Assembly: GCA_021840255.1 (NCBI GenBank)
Contig: JAKBYX010000005.1
Coordinates: forward strand, 62,001-126,000
Direction of reading: 5' to 3'
Origin: Nitrospirota bacterium
GTDB taxonomy: Bacteria > Nitrospirota > Thermodesulfovibrionia > Thermodesulfovibrionales > JdFR-88
Length of the DNA stretch: 64,000 nucleotides
Position numbers and translations under genes: made by a program
The notes under the pieces: generated by a model
The model's database searches: none
What the model was told of the DNA's origin: nothing
Seen by the model: the letters and a program-made list of their open reading frames with translations, nothing else
Shown: positions 1 through 6,454 of the stretch, one piece after another
Position numbering within the stretch: position 1 is the first letter of the stretch
Layout: the number at the start of each line of letters is the position of its first letter

Positions 1-1
1 G

Positions 2-1483
2 AACGGCTACGGGTTCCCGAAATTCATAGAACTGGTAAACATCAGGGGCGGCGTTATCAGGATCAGAAACATCTTTCTTAAGATTATCGCACCTGCGCTC
101 ACGATAGGCACCGGAGGGTCGGCGGGGATAGAGGGCCCCATCGCCATAATCGGGGGCACGATAGGGTCAGGCACCGGGCAGCTCTTCCGGGCCTCCGGAA
201 GCAGGATGAAGCTTCTGATAGCCGCGGGCTCGGCCGGAGCGATAGCGGCCACCTTCAACGCTCCCATAGCCGGGGTGATGTTTGCGATAGAGATCGTGCT
301 CCTTGGGAATTACGAGATATCTTCTTTTGCCGCCATAGTCATATCCTCCGGGATGGCCACGGTCGTGTCGAGGGCGTTCTACGGCTCCAGTCCGGCGTTC
401 AGGGTGCCGGAGTACCAGCTGAGGAGCATGGCGGAGATACCCCTTTATATGATCTTCGGTGTCCTGATGGGATTTCTGGCCGTCTTGTATATCAGGGTTT
501 TCCATGGCATCAAGGACGAATTCGAAAAGCTGGGGATCAACCCTCAGCTAAAACCCGTGCTCGGCGCTTTCATAATAGGCTCTTTCGGAATATTTCTACC
601 CCAGATAATGGGAAACGGGTATGACATCATAGGCCTGGCCCTGATCGGCAAGATAATCTTCCCGATTGTGGCCATCCTTATTTTCCTGAAGCTCCTGGCC
701 ACCGCGGTGACCATCGGCTCCGGAGGGGCCGGGGGTGTTTTTGCTCCTTCGCTTTTCATAGGGGCGATGGCGGGGGAGAGCTACGGCTATGTTGTGCATT
801 GGCTGTTCCCTGCCTATACAGCCTCCCCCGGGGCGTATGCCACGGTGGGAATAGGCTCTTTTCTGGCTGCCGCCACACATGCGCCGCTTACCGGGATATT
901 CCTTCTTTTCGAGATGACCGGAAATTACAAGATAATAATCCCCCTCATGTTCTCTTCCATCATAGGCACCCTGATAGCAAAGAAGGTCTACCCGGACTCC
1001 ATAGACACTGTAGACATAACTAAAAAGGGAATAAAGATACATATGGGCAGAGAAGTGGCCATTATGAGCAGCATAAAGGTGCGAGAAATAATGCACAAGG
1101 ATTTCATAACGGTGAAGGAAAACACCACCTTGGAGGAGGTCATCACCAAGATGATCCGGGAAGAGAAGTTCTATATCCCGGTAGTGGACTCCGGCGGGCT
1201 CATGAAAGGCATTATCTCCTTCCAGGACGTAAGGCCGGTGCTCATGGAGGAAGAGGTGAAGGCAATAGTGCATGCGGGACAGGTGGCAACTGAAGAGGTG
1301 ATCGTGCTCTACCCCGGCGAAAACCTGAACGCCGCCGTGGAGCGGTTTTCCCTGAAAGACATAGATGAGATACCCGTTGTTGGCAGGGACAACCCCAAAA
1401 AGGTGATCGGCATGGTCAGCCGCAGGGACGTAATAACGGCCTATAACAAGGAAGTCCTTAAAAAGACCAAACCGGATCTGTAA
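2..1483 (+). CDS. CLC-type chloride channel/transporter with C-terminal CBS pair (5' partial)
   Basis: The frame is open from base 2, so the N-terminus lies outside the window; no start codon is seen. CLC proteins are inner-membrane anion channels or Cl-/H+ exchangers. Visible signatures are GSAGIEGP (the GxEGP selectivity loop with the gating Glu), GGAGGVFAPSLFIGA (the GxFxP loop) and APLTGIFLLFEMTGNY, ending in the chloride-coordinating Tyr. The last ~130 residues hold two CBS repeats (from about VREIMHKDFITVKE and from VATEEVIVLYPGE), which in the family bind adenine nucleotides and gate transport. In helix H the sequence reads FAIEIVL: the first Glu is kept, but the position of the internal proton-transfer Glu (E203 of E. 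coli ClcA) is Ile, as in some channels and atypical exchangers. Channel or exchanger therefore cannot be decided. The gene is followed by an AT-rich intergenic region and looks monocistronic. Confidence 0.93.
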   Translation, partial: NGYGFPKFIELVNIRGGVIRIRNIFLKIIAPALTIGTGGSAGIEGPIAIIGGTIGSGTGQLFRASGSRMKLLIAAGSAGAIAATFNAPIAGVMFAIEIVLLGNYEISSFAAIVISSGMATVVSRAFYGSSPAFRVPEYQLRSMAEIPLYMIFGVLMGFLAVLYIRVFHGIKDEFEKLGINPQLKPVLGAFIIGSFGIFLPQIMGNGYDIIGLALIGKIIFPIVAILIFLKLLATAVTIGSGGAGGVFAPSLFIGAMAGESYGYVVHWLFPAYTASPGAYATVGIGSFLAAATHAPLTGIFLLFEMTGNYKIIIPLMFSSIIGTLIAKKVYPDSIDTVDITKKGIKIHMGREVAIMSSIKVREIMHKDFITVKENTTLEEVITKMIREEKFYIPVVDSGGLMKGIISFQDVRPVLMEEEVKAIVHAGQVATEEVIVLYPGENLNAAVERFSLKDIDEIPVVGRDNPKKVIGMVSRRDVITAYNKEVLKKTKPDL

Positions 1484-1635
1484 GGTGGATTTTTGTTTTT
1501 TAGCCCGGCCCGCTTGAAATTCCCCAACCCGCATCCATTTTTTTAACATGTCAATCTTAAAGAAATTGCTCTCCAGCGCCGATAAATATATCAAGCGATA
1601 TTGTTGAAATTAGAGTAAGCCGTGGGGCAGGCGCC

Positions 1636-1794
1636 ATGAGTAGACCTTCGGACATAGAACTAAGTGAACTCTACCTGATGTTGTATTCCAGCTACTACTA
1701 TACCGATGGTAATACGACAAGCGGCCAAAAGATAAAAAATCTGACAACACTGATGGACGAGATTAATGGCAAGTACACTGAGCCTGACAAATGA
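1636..1794 (+). CDS. small hypothetical protein (52 aa), doubtful
   Basis: A short ATG-initiated frame of 52 codons, rich in Tyr, Ser and Thr near its middle (a run with YSSYYYTDG) and acidic at the end. A weak purine stretch (GTGGGGCAGG) lies just upstream. I do not recognise a family. It sits between the CLC gene and the tRNA-associated element, on the chromosomal side of the left attachment site. It may be a real small gene or chance coding, and no function is proposed. Confidence 0.25.
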   Translation: MSRPSDIELSELYLMLYSSYYYTDGNTTSGQKIKNLTTLMDEINGKYTEPDK

Positions 1795-1846
1795 CAGTAG
1801 ACGTAAAGCCTGAGGAGCAAATGGATTTTTTGATCGGAATTTATTC

Positions 1847-1868
1847 CGGCTCCACGGCGGCGGAGCCG
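1847..1868. other. GC-rich hairpin
   Basis: CGGCTCC and GGAGCCG form a perfect 7-bp stem around an 8-base loop. No T-run follows on either strand, so it is not a convincing intrinsic terminator. It lies in the non-coding stretch between the CLC gene and the tRNA remnant. Confidence 0.4.
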
Positions 1869-1914
1869 TATGCCCTAAGGAGCGGCTGTTCCTTGCCAGG
1901 CGTCCGTTTTTGGA

Positions 1915-1981
1915 TTTTATGCCCCTCGGGCCTCTGATGCAGGGAATTTCTGATCGAACGAGATTTGCTCGCTGCCCATTT
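1915..1981 (-). repeat. dispersed gene-end repeat, family 1, copy 1 (shortened)
   Basis: Read on the minus strand it starts AAATGGGCAGCGAGC and ends in the hairpin GGCCCGAGGGGC followed by ATAAAA. The same start and end mark the copies at 8800-8886 and 24275-24364. It lies about 14 bases beyond the CCA end of the displaced tRNA-Arg fragment, in the orientation of that tRNA. It is therefore probably a chromosomal feature that followed the original tRNA gene. The central part is shorter than in the other copies. Confidence 0.55.
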
Positions 1982-1994
1982 AAGCGGGAAAAGC

Positions 1995-2039
1995 TGGTGC
2001 CCCCTGCAGGAATCGAACCTGCGACACCAGGTTTAGGAA
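1995..2039 (-). pseudogene. displaced 3' half of tRNA-Arg (attL), with encoded CCA
   Basis: The minus strand reads as the anticodon-loop 3' side, variable loop, T arm and acceptor 3' strand of tRNA-Arg, ending in the discriminator A and an encoded CCA (TGG at 1995-1997 on the plus strand). Bases 1998-2039 match 5869-5910 at 40 of 42 positions. The two differences change T-stem pair 52-62 from A-U (intact gene) to G-C (here), so both versions fold. The D arm and 5' acceptor strand are missing. The simplest reading is that this is the original chromosomal 3' end, pushed aside when the element integrated and supplied its own copy. Confidence 0.9.
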
Positions 2040-2176
2040 GCTCATCCAGCCAAAGTCCCTCCGATTCTTCAAAAAGTCCTGATTCTGTAACCGGTTGCAA
2101 AGAAAAAGAAAACTAAACCCGCCTCGTTTATTTCCGTTGATAAACATTTGCAGAAATCTACGGAAATTTACCGCCG

Positions 2177-2196
2177 ATGGACACCTGTATGGACAC
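2177..2196 (+). promoter_or_regulatory. putative integrase arm-type site, left end
   Basis: Two ATGGACAC octamers whose starts are 12 bases apart (ATGGACACCTGTATGGACAC), about 140 bases inside attL. The same 20-bp arrangement with 18 matching bases occurs at 5799-5818 near attR. Tyrosine integrases commonly bind such repeated arm sites near both ends of the element. The function is inferred; the repeat itself is seen. Confidence 0.5.
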
Positions 2197-2332
2197 GGAA
2201 TTTATGGCCTAAGGGGATGCCAAGTGCGCCTTGGCATGAGTCCCGCTACTTTTGGGTTTCAATTACATATTAGTCCTATGCTCGCTCACATGGCCGCAGA
2301 CCTTAAAACGCATAAAAGTAGCGTCTGCCCCT

Positions 2333-2433
2333 GCGCGCTGTCCAGGCGCGCGCGTAGGGGCGGTCTAGACGCGGGTGAGCCCGCAGGGCTGAGATGGCCA
2401 AACGCCGAACGCGCGCAAGCGCGCGGCGTGGCC
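2333..2433. other. cluster of three GC-rich hairpins upstream of rep (candidate replication origin)
   Basis: Three hairpins lie within 100 bases. At 2333-2351 GCGCGC pairs with GCGCGC around a 7-base loop. At 2371-2384 GCGGG pairs with CCCGC around TGAG. At 2396-2433 there is a long imperfect stem with GGCCA/TGGCC at its base and CGCGCG-CAAG-CGCGCG at its tip. The stretch 2040-2584 holds no convincing gene and lies directly upstream of an HUH initiator gene. Rolling-circle replicons and filamentous phages keep their double- and single-strand origins in such structured intergenic DNA. Assignment as an origin is inference. Confidence 0.4.
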
Positions 2434-2584
2434 ATGCCGTTGCCGTTTTCTTTTTCCGTGGTCGTTTTAGGGACTTGGTATATATGTGCTTTAAGTCGGA
2501 AAAAGTGTCGGGTAAGTTCTTTGTCTTGTTTCGTTTGATGGATGGATTTTTATTTATTAATTAATTGTTTGGAGGTTTTTAAAT

Positions 2585-3322
2585 ATGGCTCTTGGTGATT
2601 CTTTTAAATATATTCATCTCAAGAATCCTGATACTGGTCAGGTGGTAAAGATACTGAATAAATCCAAGAAGGAAATGGCTTATAGAAGGTTGGCTCAAGG
2701 TTTTTTAAATTTTATTAAGTATGAGGTTAAGCGTCCTTTTATAAAGCATGTGACTCTTACTCAAAAGAGGGAAAATTATAAACCTCGAATCCTTGATGAT
2801 TTCCGTAGGAAGCTCAAGAGTCGGTATGGGAAGATTTATTCTCTTTGGGTAGTCGAGGTTCAGAAAGAACGTTTAGCGAGGTCTGGGGAGGCTGTAATTC
2901 ATTGGCATATGATGTTAGTTTTCGCTAAGAGGGTTGAGTTTGGTAAAAAAGATGTTTTGGCGATTCAGAAGATGTGGAAATACGGGAATGTTGATATAAA
3001 GCCTGTTCGTAAGGCTTCTGTTTCTTATCTGATGAAGTATATAGGGAAGGCGTTTAAAGGCGGTGATTTCACTCAAGTTGAAGGTGCGCGGCGTGTTGGG
3101 GCTTCTAGGTTTAGTTCGTTTTACAAGCAGTCTGAAGCTAAAATAAAGAAGGCGTGGGATTTCTTTAAGAAGATCGGCAGGGAATATACTGAAATGGTGA
3201 ACGATTATTATTGGGAAAATGGAAAGTGTTTTGTTCAGGGTATAGATGGGACTGGAAGAAGAAGCGGGCGGGTCTATTTATATAAACCTGCCCGGTGGGA
3301 GTTTAAGGGTTTCTCTGATTAA
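2585..3322 (+). CDS. HUH-family replication initiation protein (rolling-circle Rep)
   Basis: A 245-residue protein with the three marks of an HUH endonuclease: motif 1 HVTLTQ (about residues 55-60), the metal-binding HWH in VIHWHMMLVF (106-108), and a catalytic-tyrosine motif SYLMKYIGK (147-155) containing two overlapping YxxK units. Enzymes of this type nick one strand at the origin, stay bound through the Tyr and start rolling-circle replication. The layout resembles the small Reps of filamentous/microvirus-like phages and small plasmids; there is no helicase domain. The start is well supported by GGAGG eight bases before the ATG. Codon use is clearly more A/T-rich than in the nuo genes, consistent with foreign origin. 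Upstream lies a hairpin cluster that could be its origin. The exact subfamily is not certain. Confidence 0.8.
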   Translation: MALGDSFKYIHLKNPDTGQVVKILNKSKKEMAYRRLAQGFLNFIKYEVKRPFIKHVTLTQKRENYKPRILDDFRRKLKSRYGKIYSLWVVEVQKERLARSGEAVIHWHMMLVFAKRVEFGKKDVLAIQKMWKYGNVDIKPVRKASVSYLMKYIGKAFKGGDFTQVEGARRVGASRFSSFYKQSEAKIKKAWDFFKKIGREYTEMVNDYYWENGKCFVQGIDGTGRRSGRVYLYKPARWEFKGFSD

Positions 3323-3388
3323 AACTCCATATCGGCGCGCCCCTTGCCGGGTCTGTCCGCATATTTTATAAAATTTGCGATGGGGAAT

Positions 3389-4078
3389 TTAAATCTTATG
3401 GGATGGGACAGATTTTACTATCTGTCCTCTTTTTATTAATCGAGATAGTTCATTGCCTTGAATTAGCTGTAAAGGTTTACCATAAGCAAAATTTTCCGCC
3501 TCTCGCGTGAAATATGAAGATGTAATGAGTATCCCTTGGTCTGCTCCCTCAGCAGCCATAATGCCATAAAGTTCCCTTACTACTTTGACACCTACGGCAT
3601 AGTCTTCCCAATGCTTACATTGAACAATTGCTTTGTGCCCATTTTGTAGCAATATAAGATCAATACCTCCATCAGGTTTGCTACCTCCAAATTCTTTTAC
3701 CTCATAGCCCATATTTTTGTAAGCTGCTCCGATAATGCCTTCAAATTCTTTCCAGTGTAACGCGCTTATATCAGGGAGGCTCCTTTGTCGGCTTAGGAGC
3801 TCATTGTTGTACTGATTATTTTTTAGTGCTTTTTTACGTTCGATGAAATTACGAAACAAGGACAATCCTCCTGTTATGACAAAAAGGATTGAAATGATCG
3901 GGGCGAATGTTGGTGCCGCCTTTGCCACAGCTTGATTTACGAAATCGGAGCTATGCAATAACATGGATGGCAGAATAAATTTTAAGCTGACATATGAAAT
4001 TACAGCCAAAATCGCGCTAAACCACCACGGGGCTTTAGCTAGGATTTCAAAAAGACCTTCTTCTTTTCTTCTTGCCAT
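3389..4078 (-). CDS. membrane-anchored Mrr-type restriction endonuclease domain protein
   Basis: A 229-residue protein. The N-terminal ~75 residues hold two probable membrane helices (around WWFSAILAVISYVSLKF and PIISILFVITGGLSLF). The C-terminal half is an Mrr/PD-(D/E)xK-like nuclease fold: the helix WKEFEGII with a conserved Glu, GGIDLILL with the catalytic Asp, and VQCKHW giving the QxK variant of the ExK motif. Related proteins are modification-dependent or uncharacterised DNases often found in mobile elements. It is transcribed opposite to the rest of the element, as a cargo gene often is. A role in defence against other phages or plasmids is plausible but not shown. No strong Shine-Dalgarno sequence is seen before the ATG at 4078. 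Confidence 0.75.
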   Translation of the reverse strand: MARRKEEGLFEILAKAPWWFSAILAVISYVSLKFILPSMLLHSSDFVNQAVAKAAPTFAPIISILFVITGGLSLFRNFIERKKALKNNQYNNELLSRQRSLPDISALHWKEFEGIIGAAYKNMGYEVKEFGGSKPDGGIDLILLQNGHKAIVQCKHWEDYAVGVKVVRELYGIMAAEGADQGILITSSYFTREAENFAYGKPLQLIQGNELSRLIKRGQIVKSVPSHKI

Positions 4079-4190
4079 AAATTGATGGATTCAAATTTAT
4101 ACTATTCGAAAAATTATGTCTACCATCAAAGCCAGAACGAGAAGATTGCTTTGCGCCAGTTTTTAAATAATAGTTGAAAAGTTACTTATT

Positions 4191-4586
4191 ATGTGTTACT
4201 TTATTTATATGCTTAAGAAAACTTTAACCAAGATCGCCGAAAGCAAAGAGAGAAAGAACTGGGGTAAAGGGACCATAGTCTGTACCCAAGAAGAATTTGA
4301 GAAAGTCTTCGATGAATTCAAAGGCCAAATGGTTTCGCCTGGCGGTGCGGCAGGCGCTTTAGGCGTTTCCAGAGCCTATATCCATCAGCTTGAAAAAGAG
4401 GGAAAGATCAGGGCATATAGGATTGCTCATGATGACATAGATTGGGATAGATTGCCTCTTTGGCTGAAGATGATGGTAGCACCAAGGGACGTTTATATTT
4501 ATATCCCAGATGAAGACATAGAAAGAATCAAAAAAGGGATGATCGAGAAGGCGGAAACCAAATTGAAAAAACTCAAGGGCAAATAA
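4191..4586 (+). CDS. helix-turn-helix DNA-binding protein
   Basis: About 131 residues; an in-frame ATG at 4209 is an alternative start (125 residues) and neither has a clear ribosome-binding site. The middle contains VSPGGAAGALGVSRAYIHQL, a helix-turn-helix with the small-residue turn typical of repressor and excisionase folds. The C-terminus is lysine-rich (ends KLKKLKGK) and could contact DNA backbone. It lies just upstream of, and in the same direction as, the excisionase-like and integrase genes. It is probably the element's regulator or a second recombination accessory factor. The 9-base gap to the next gene suggests one transcript. Confidence 0.6.
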   Translation: MCYFIYMLKKTLTKIAESKERKNWGKGTIVCTQEEFEKVFDEFKGQMVSPGGAAGALGVSRAYIHQLEKEGKIRAYRIAHDDIDWDRLPLWLKMMVAPRDVYIYIPDEDIERIKKGMIEKAETKLKKLKGK

Positions 4587-4595
4587 GTCTCCATC

Positions 4596-4772
4596 ATGAC
4601 TGAGCGGCTTCTCACATATAAAGACCTTTCGGAAAGATGGCAAAAGCCCGTTGGCACTTTGCGCACTCTCGTCATGAAAAAGAAGCTCGAACCTATCAAG
4701 CTTGGGCGGGATGTCCGGTTTTCTGAAGACTATATCCGCGAAATCGAGAGGAAAGGCGGGTTTTCTTATTAG
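4596..4772 (+). CDS. excisionase-like small helix-turn-helix protein (58 aa)
   Basis: A 58-codon frame whose stop codon touches the integrase ATG (TAG then ATG). It begins MTERLLTYKDLSERWQKPV and continues to a KLGRDVRFSEDYIREI stretch. This is the pattern of AlpA/MerR-like excisionase domains (LTxxDLxxxW...TL..L...G.L..IKLGR..RF...DI..). Small basic proteins of this type bend DNA at att sites and tilt the integrase towards excision, or act as transcription activators. Its direct coupling to int supports the excisionase reading. The function is inferred from family and position. Confidence 0.7.
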   Translation: MTERLLTYKDLSERWQKPVGTLRTLVMKKKLEPIKLGRDVRFSEDYIREIERKGGFSY

Positions 4773-5936
4773 ATGGGCATTTTCAAAAAATTAGACAAGA
4801 CGGAAAACCGCGAGGTCTATTATATTGACTACTATGACGAACACGGAGAACGCAAAAGGGAGAGCACGGGGTCAAGCTCCGCTTCCTTTGCGAAAGAACT
4901 GCTTATCAGCCGGAAAGATGAAGTAGCCAAAAGAAAGAAATTCCCTGAAAGATACCTTCCTAGAATCAAATTTTCTGATTTTGTAGACAAAGAATATCTT
5001 CCCATTCATGCCAAGGGGCTCAAGAACGAACCGAACATAAAAGGCCATTGCGAAAAACTGAAAGCGGAATTTGAAGGAAGATGCTTGCATGAGATCACTT
5101 CCCAAATGGTTGAGTTATACAAAAAAAGCATGATGGATACCTTGGCAGAAAATACGATTAATAACCGGCTCAATACCTTGAGCGGCATATTTACCAAAGC
5201 TGTCGAATGGGGCAAAGCCCTGTCAAATCCAGTCCATAAGGTCAAGCGTTTTAAAATCAAGGAACGGAAAAGGATTCTTGATAAAGATGAGCAACAAGCC
5301 CTGATCATCGCAGCGGGTCAAGAGAAAAAGGCCTCATATCTTCAATCTCTGATAATCTTTGACCTCGCAACTGGACTTAGAAAAGAAGAACTCTTGTCTG
5401 TCAAATGGGCCGATATTGATTTTGAAAATGGGCAACTTCTTGTAAGGGCCGAAATAGCAAAGCACCAAAAGGCCCGCTATGTAGACCTTAACAAGCATGC
5501 TTTAACCGTTCTGGAAGTATTACCGAGAGTCGGAGAACACATTTTTTGTGATAAGCAGGGACAGAGATTCAAAAATTTCAGACGCTCTTTTCAGTCGGCG
5601 GCAACAAGGGCAAAGCTTAAAAACGTTGTTATCCATGACCTGAGAAGAACTTTCGGCTCCAACTGCGTCATGTCGGGAGTATCTTTGGCAACGGTTCAGG
5701 CCTGGATGGGCCATGAATCCATAGAGACAACAATCAAGCATTATGGGCACCTGGCCCAATCTTTCAGAAAGGAGGAGATCAGGAAGACCGAAGAACGGAT
5801 GGACACCTACATGGACACCGGGATTTTAAGGAAGGTTGCTAAAGCCTGTAAGTCCTTGATAAATAAAATGCCCCCTGCAAGAATCGAACTTGCGACACCA
5901 GGTTTAGGAAACCTGTGCTCTATCCTACTGAGCTAA
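4773..5936 (+). CDS. int: tyrosine recombinase (integrase) of the tRNA-Arg element
   Basis: A 387-residue phage-type integrase with an N-terminal arm/core-binding region (to about residue 165) and a catalytic domain holding the full active-site set: Arg in TGLRKEEL, Lys in AKHQKARYV, HDLRR (His and Arg), MGHESIETT (His) and the nucleophile Tyr in IKHYGHL. It cuts and rejoins attP and attB to insert or excise the element. The last ~22 codons are read through the 3' half of the tRNA gene on the opposite strand (MPPARIELATPGLG...), so attR lies inside the coding sequence. On excision the reading frame would instead continue through the sequence after 2039 and end at 2116, giving a different and longer C-terminal tail. 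It is translationally linked to the excisionase-like gene. Confidence 0.93.
   Translation: MGIFKKLDKTENREVYYIDYYDEHGERKRESTGSSSASFAKELLISRKDEVAKRKKFPERYLPRIKFSDFVDKEYLPIHAKGLKNEPNIKGHCEKLKAEFEGRCLHEITSQMVELYKKSMMDTLAENTINNRLNTLSGIFTKAVEWGKALSNPVHKVKRFKIKERKRILDKDEQQALIIAAGQEKKASYLQSLIIFDLATGLRKEELLSVKWADIDFENGQLLVRAEIAKHQKARYVDLNKHALTVLEVLPRVGEHIFCDKQGQRFKNFRRSFQSAATRAKLKNVVIHDLRRTFGSNCVMSGVSLATVQAWMGHESIETTIKHYGHLAQSFRKEEIRKTEERMDTYMDTGILRKVAKACKSLINKMPPARIELATPGLGNLCSILLS
5799..5818 (+). promoter_or_regulatory. putative integrase arm-type site, right end
   Basis: ATGGACACCTACATGGACAC, two ATGGACAC octamers starting 12 bases apart, within the integrase coding sequence about 50 bases before attR. 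It matches 2177-2196 at 18 of 20 positions in the same orientation. Because it also encodes integrase residues (MDTYMDT) the resemblance could partly be an ancient coding duplication. Confidence 0.45.
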
Positions 5937-5942
5937 GGGGGC
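5869..5942 (-). tRNA. tRNA-Arg (anticodon CCU)
   Basis: On the minus strand a 74-base cloverleaf can be drawn: acceptor GCCCCCT/AGGGGGC, D stem GCTC/GAGC, anticodon stem CAGGT/ACCTG with loop TTCCTAA (anticodon CCT), T stem GCAAG/CTTGC with TTCGATT loop, discriminator A. CCA is not encoded (AAA precedes on the plus strand at 5866-5868), although the displaced 3' half at 1995 does encode it. This tRNA reads AGG, a very common arginine codon in this window. Its 3' half was donated by the integrated element. Confidence 0.95.
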
Positions 5943-6047
5943 TAACGGATATATTACCAAAAAAGGCCCCTTATCGTCCAGAAGGCAAACCCCACCCGGA
6001 AAAACCCGGCAAAAAGGTCATTTTAATATTAATTGGCACCTATCAAT

Positions 6048-6077
6048 TTGACTTATAGCCCCCAGTTGCAGTATAAA
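6048..6077 (+). promoter_or_regulatory. possible sigma70-type promoter before nuoA
   Basis: TTGACT, an 18-base spacer and TATAAA. If used, transcription would begin only a few bases before the nuoA ATG at 6086, giving an almost leaderless message; only a weak purine run (AAAGAG) lies before the ATG. The main nuo promoter may lie further upstream, between the tRNA and this site. Confidence 0.35.
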
Positions 6078-6085
6078 GAGATGAT

Positions 6086-6454
6086 ATGACCGGACATGCT
6101 CTTTCTCCATACCTCCCTATATTTATATTGATGGTCATTGCCTTGGGGTTCGGCGTCGGGTCTCTGGTGGCAGGCATACTTGTAAGGCCCAGGCGGCCAT
6201 ACAGGGAAAAGCTTATGCCTTACGAGTCCGGCAACCCTCCGGTGGAGGAGCCTCGCTACAGGTTTTCCGTAAAATTCTACATTGTCGCCATGCTCTTCGT
6301 TATCTTCGACGTGGAGGCCATTTTCCTTTACCCGTGGGCGATAACCTTCGATAAACTGGGCCTCTATGCGTTTGTGGAAATGGTGCTCTTCATAGCAATA
6401 TTAATGGTGGGGTATGTTTATGCCTGGAAAAAAGATGCCTTCAAATGGGAATGA
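6086..6454 (+). CDS. nuoA: NADH-quinone oxidoreductase subunit A
   Basis: A 122-residue membrane subunit of complex I with three hydrophobic segments. The family motif around the loop after helix 1 is present (YESGNPP...[28 protein letters not shown]), with the Glu/Asp residues of helix 2 kept. It helps form the junction between the peripheral arm and the membrane arm near the quinone site. It is the first gene of a 13-gene run and overlaps nuoB. Confidence 0.96.
   Translation: MTGHALSPYLPIFILMVIALGFGVGSLVAGILVRPRRPYREKLMPYESGNPPVEEPRYRFSVKFYIVAMLFVIFDVEAIFLYPWAITFDKLGLYAFVEMVLFIAILMVGYVYAWKKDAFKWE

Larger units (their letters stand above)
1998..5910 (+). mobile_element. integrative element in tRNA-Arg(CCU): Rep, Mrr-like nuclease, Xis, integrase
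   Basis: The element is bounded by 42-bp direct repeats (1998-2039 and 5869-5910) of the tRNA-Arg 3' half. The integrase gene abuts and runs into the right copy, and a small excisionase-like gene sits directly before it. Inside are a GC-rich hairpin cluster (2333-2433), an HUH replication initiator (2585-3322), a membrane-anchored restriction-type nuclease (3389-4078, minus) and a helix-turn-helix protein (4191-4586). The rep region is visibly richer in A/T than the flanking chromosome. No coat, morphogenesis, Zot, relaxase-coupling or type IV secretion gene is present. It may be a self-replicating integrative plasmid, a reduced filamentous-phage relative, or a satellite that borrows packaging from a helper. 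All core mobility genes appear intact. Confidence 0.85.

Noticed and set aside
596-1594. 332-residue minus-strand frame opposite the CLC gene
   Set aside because: Antisense shadow of a clear CLC coding sequence; His/Tyr-rich composition is an artefact of frame.
1660-2100. 146-residue minus-strand open frame with GVAGSIPAGGTSF
   Set aside because: That string is the usual translation of a tRNA 3' half; the frame runs through the displaced tRNA fragment and a repeat.
2095-2538. 147-residue plus-strand frame inside the element
   Set aside because: It crosses the GC-rich hairpin cluster, has no ribosome-binding site and shows no protein-like pattern.
6034-6051. TGGCAC...TTGA resembling a sigma54 -24/-12 promoter before nuoA
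   Set aside because: The GG and GC elements do not have the required 10-base spacing and the -12 GC is missing.
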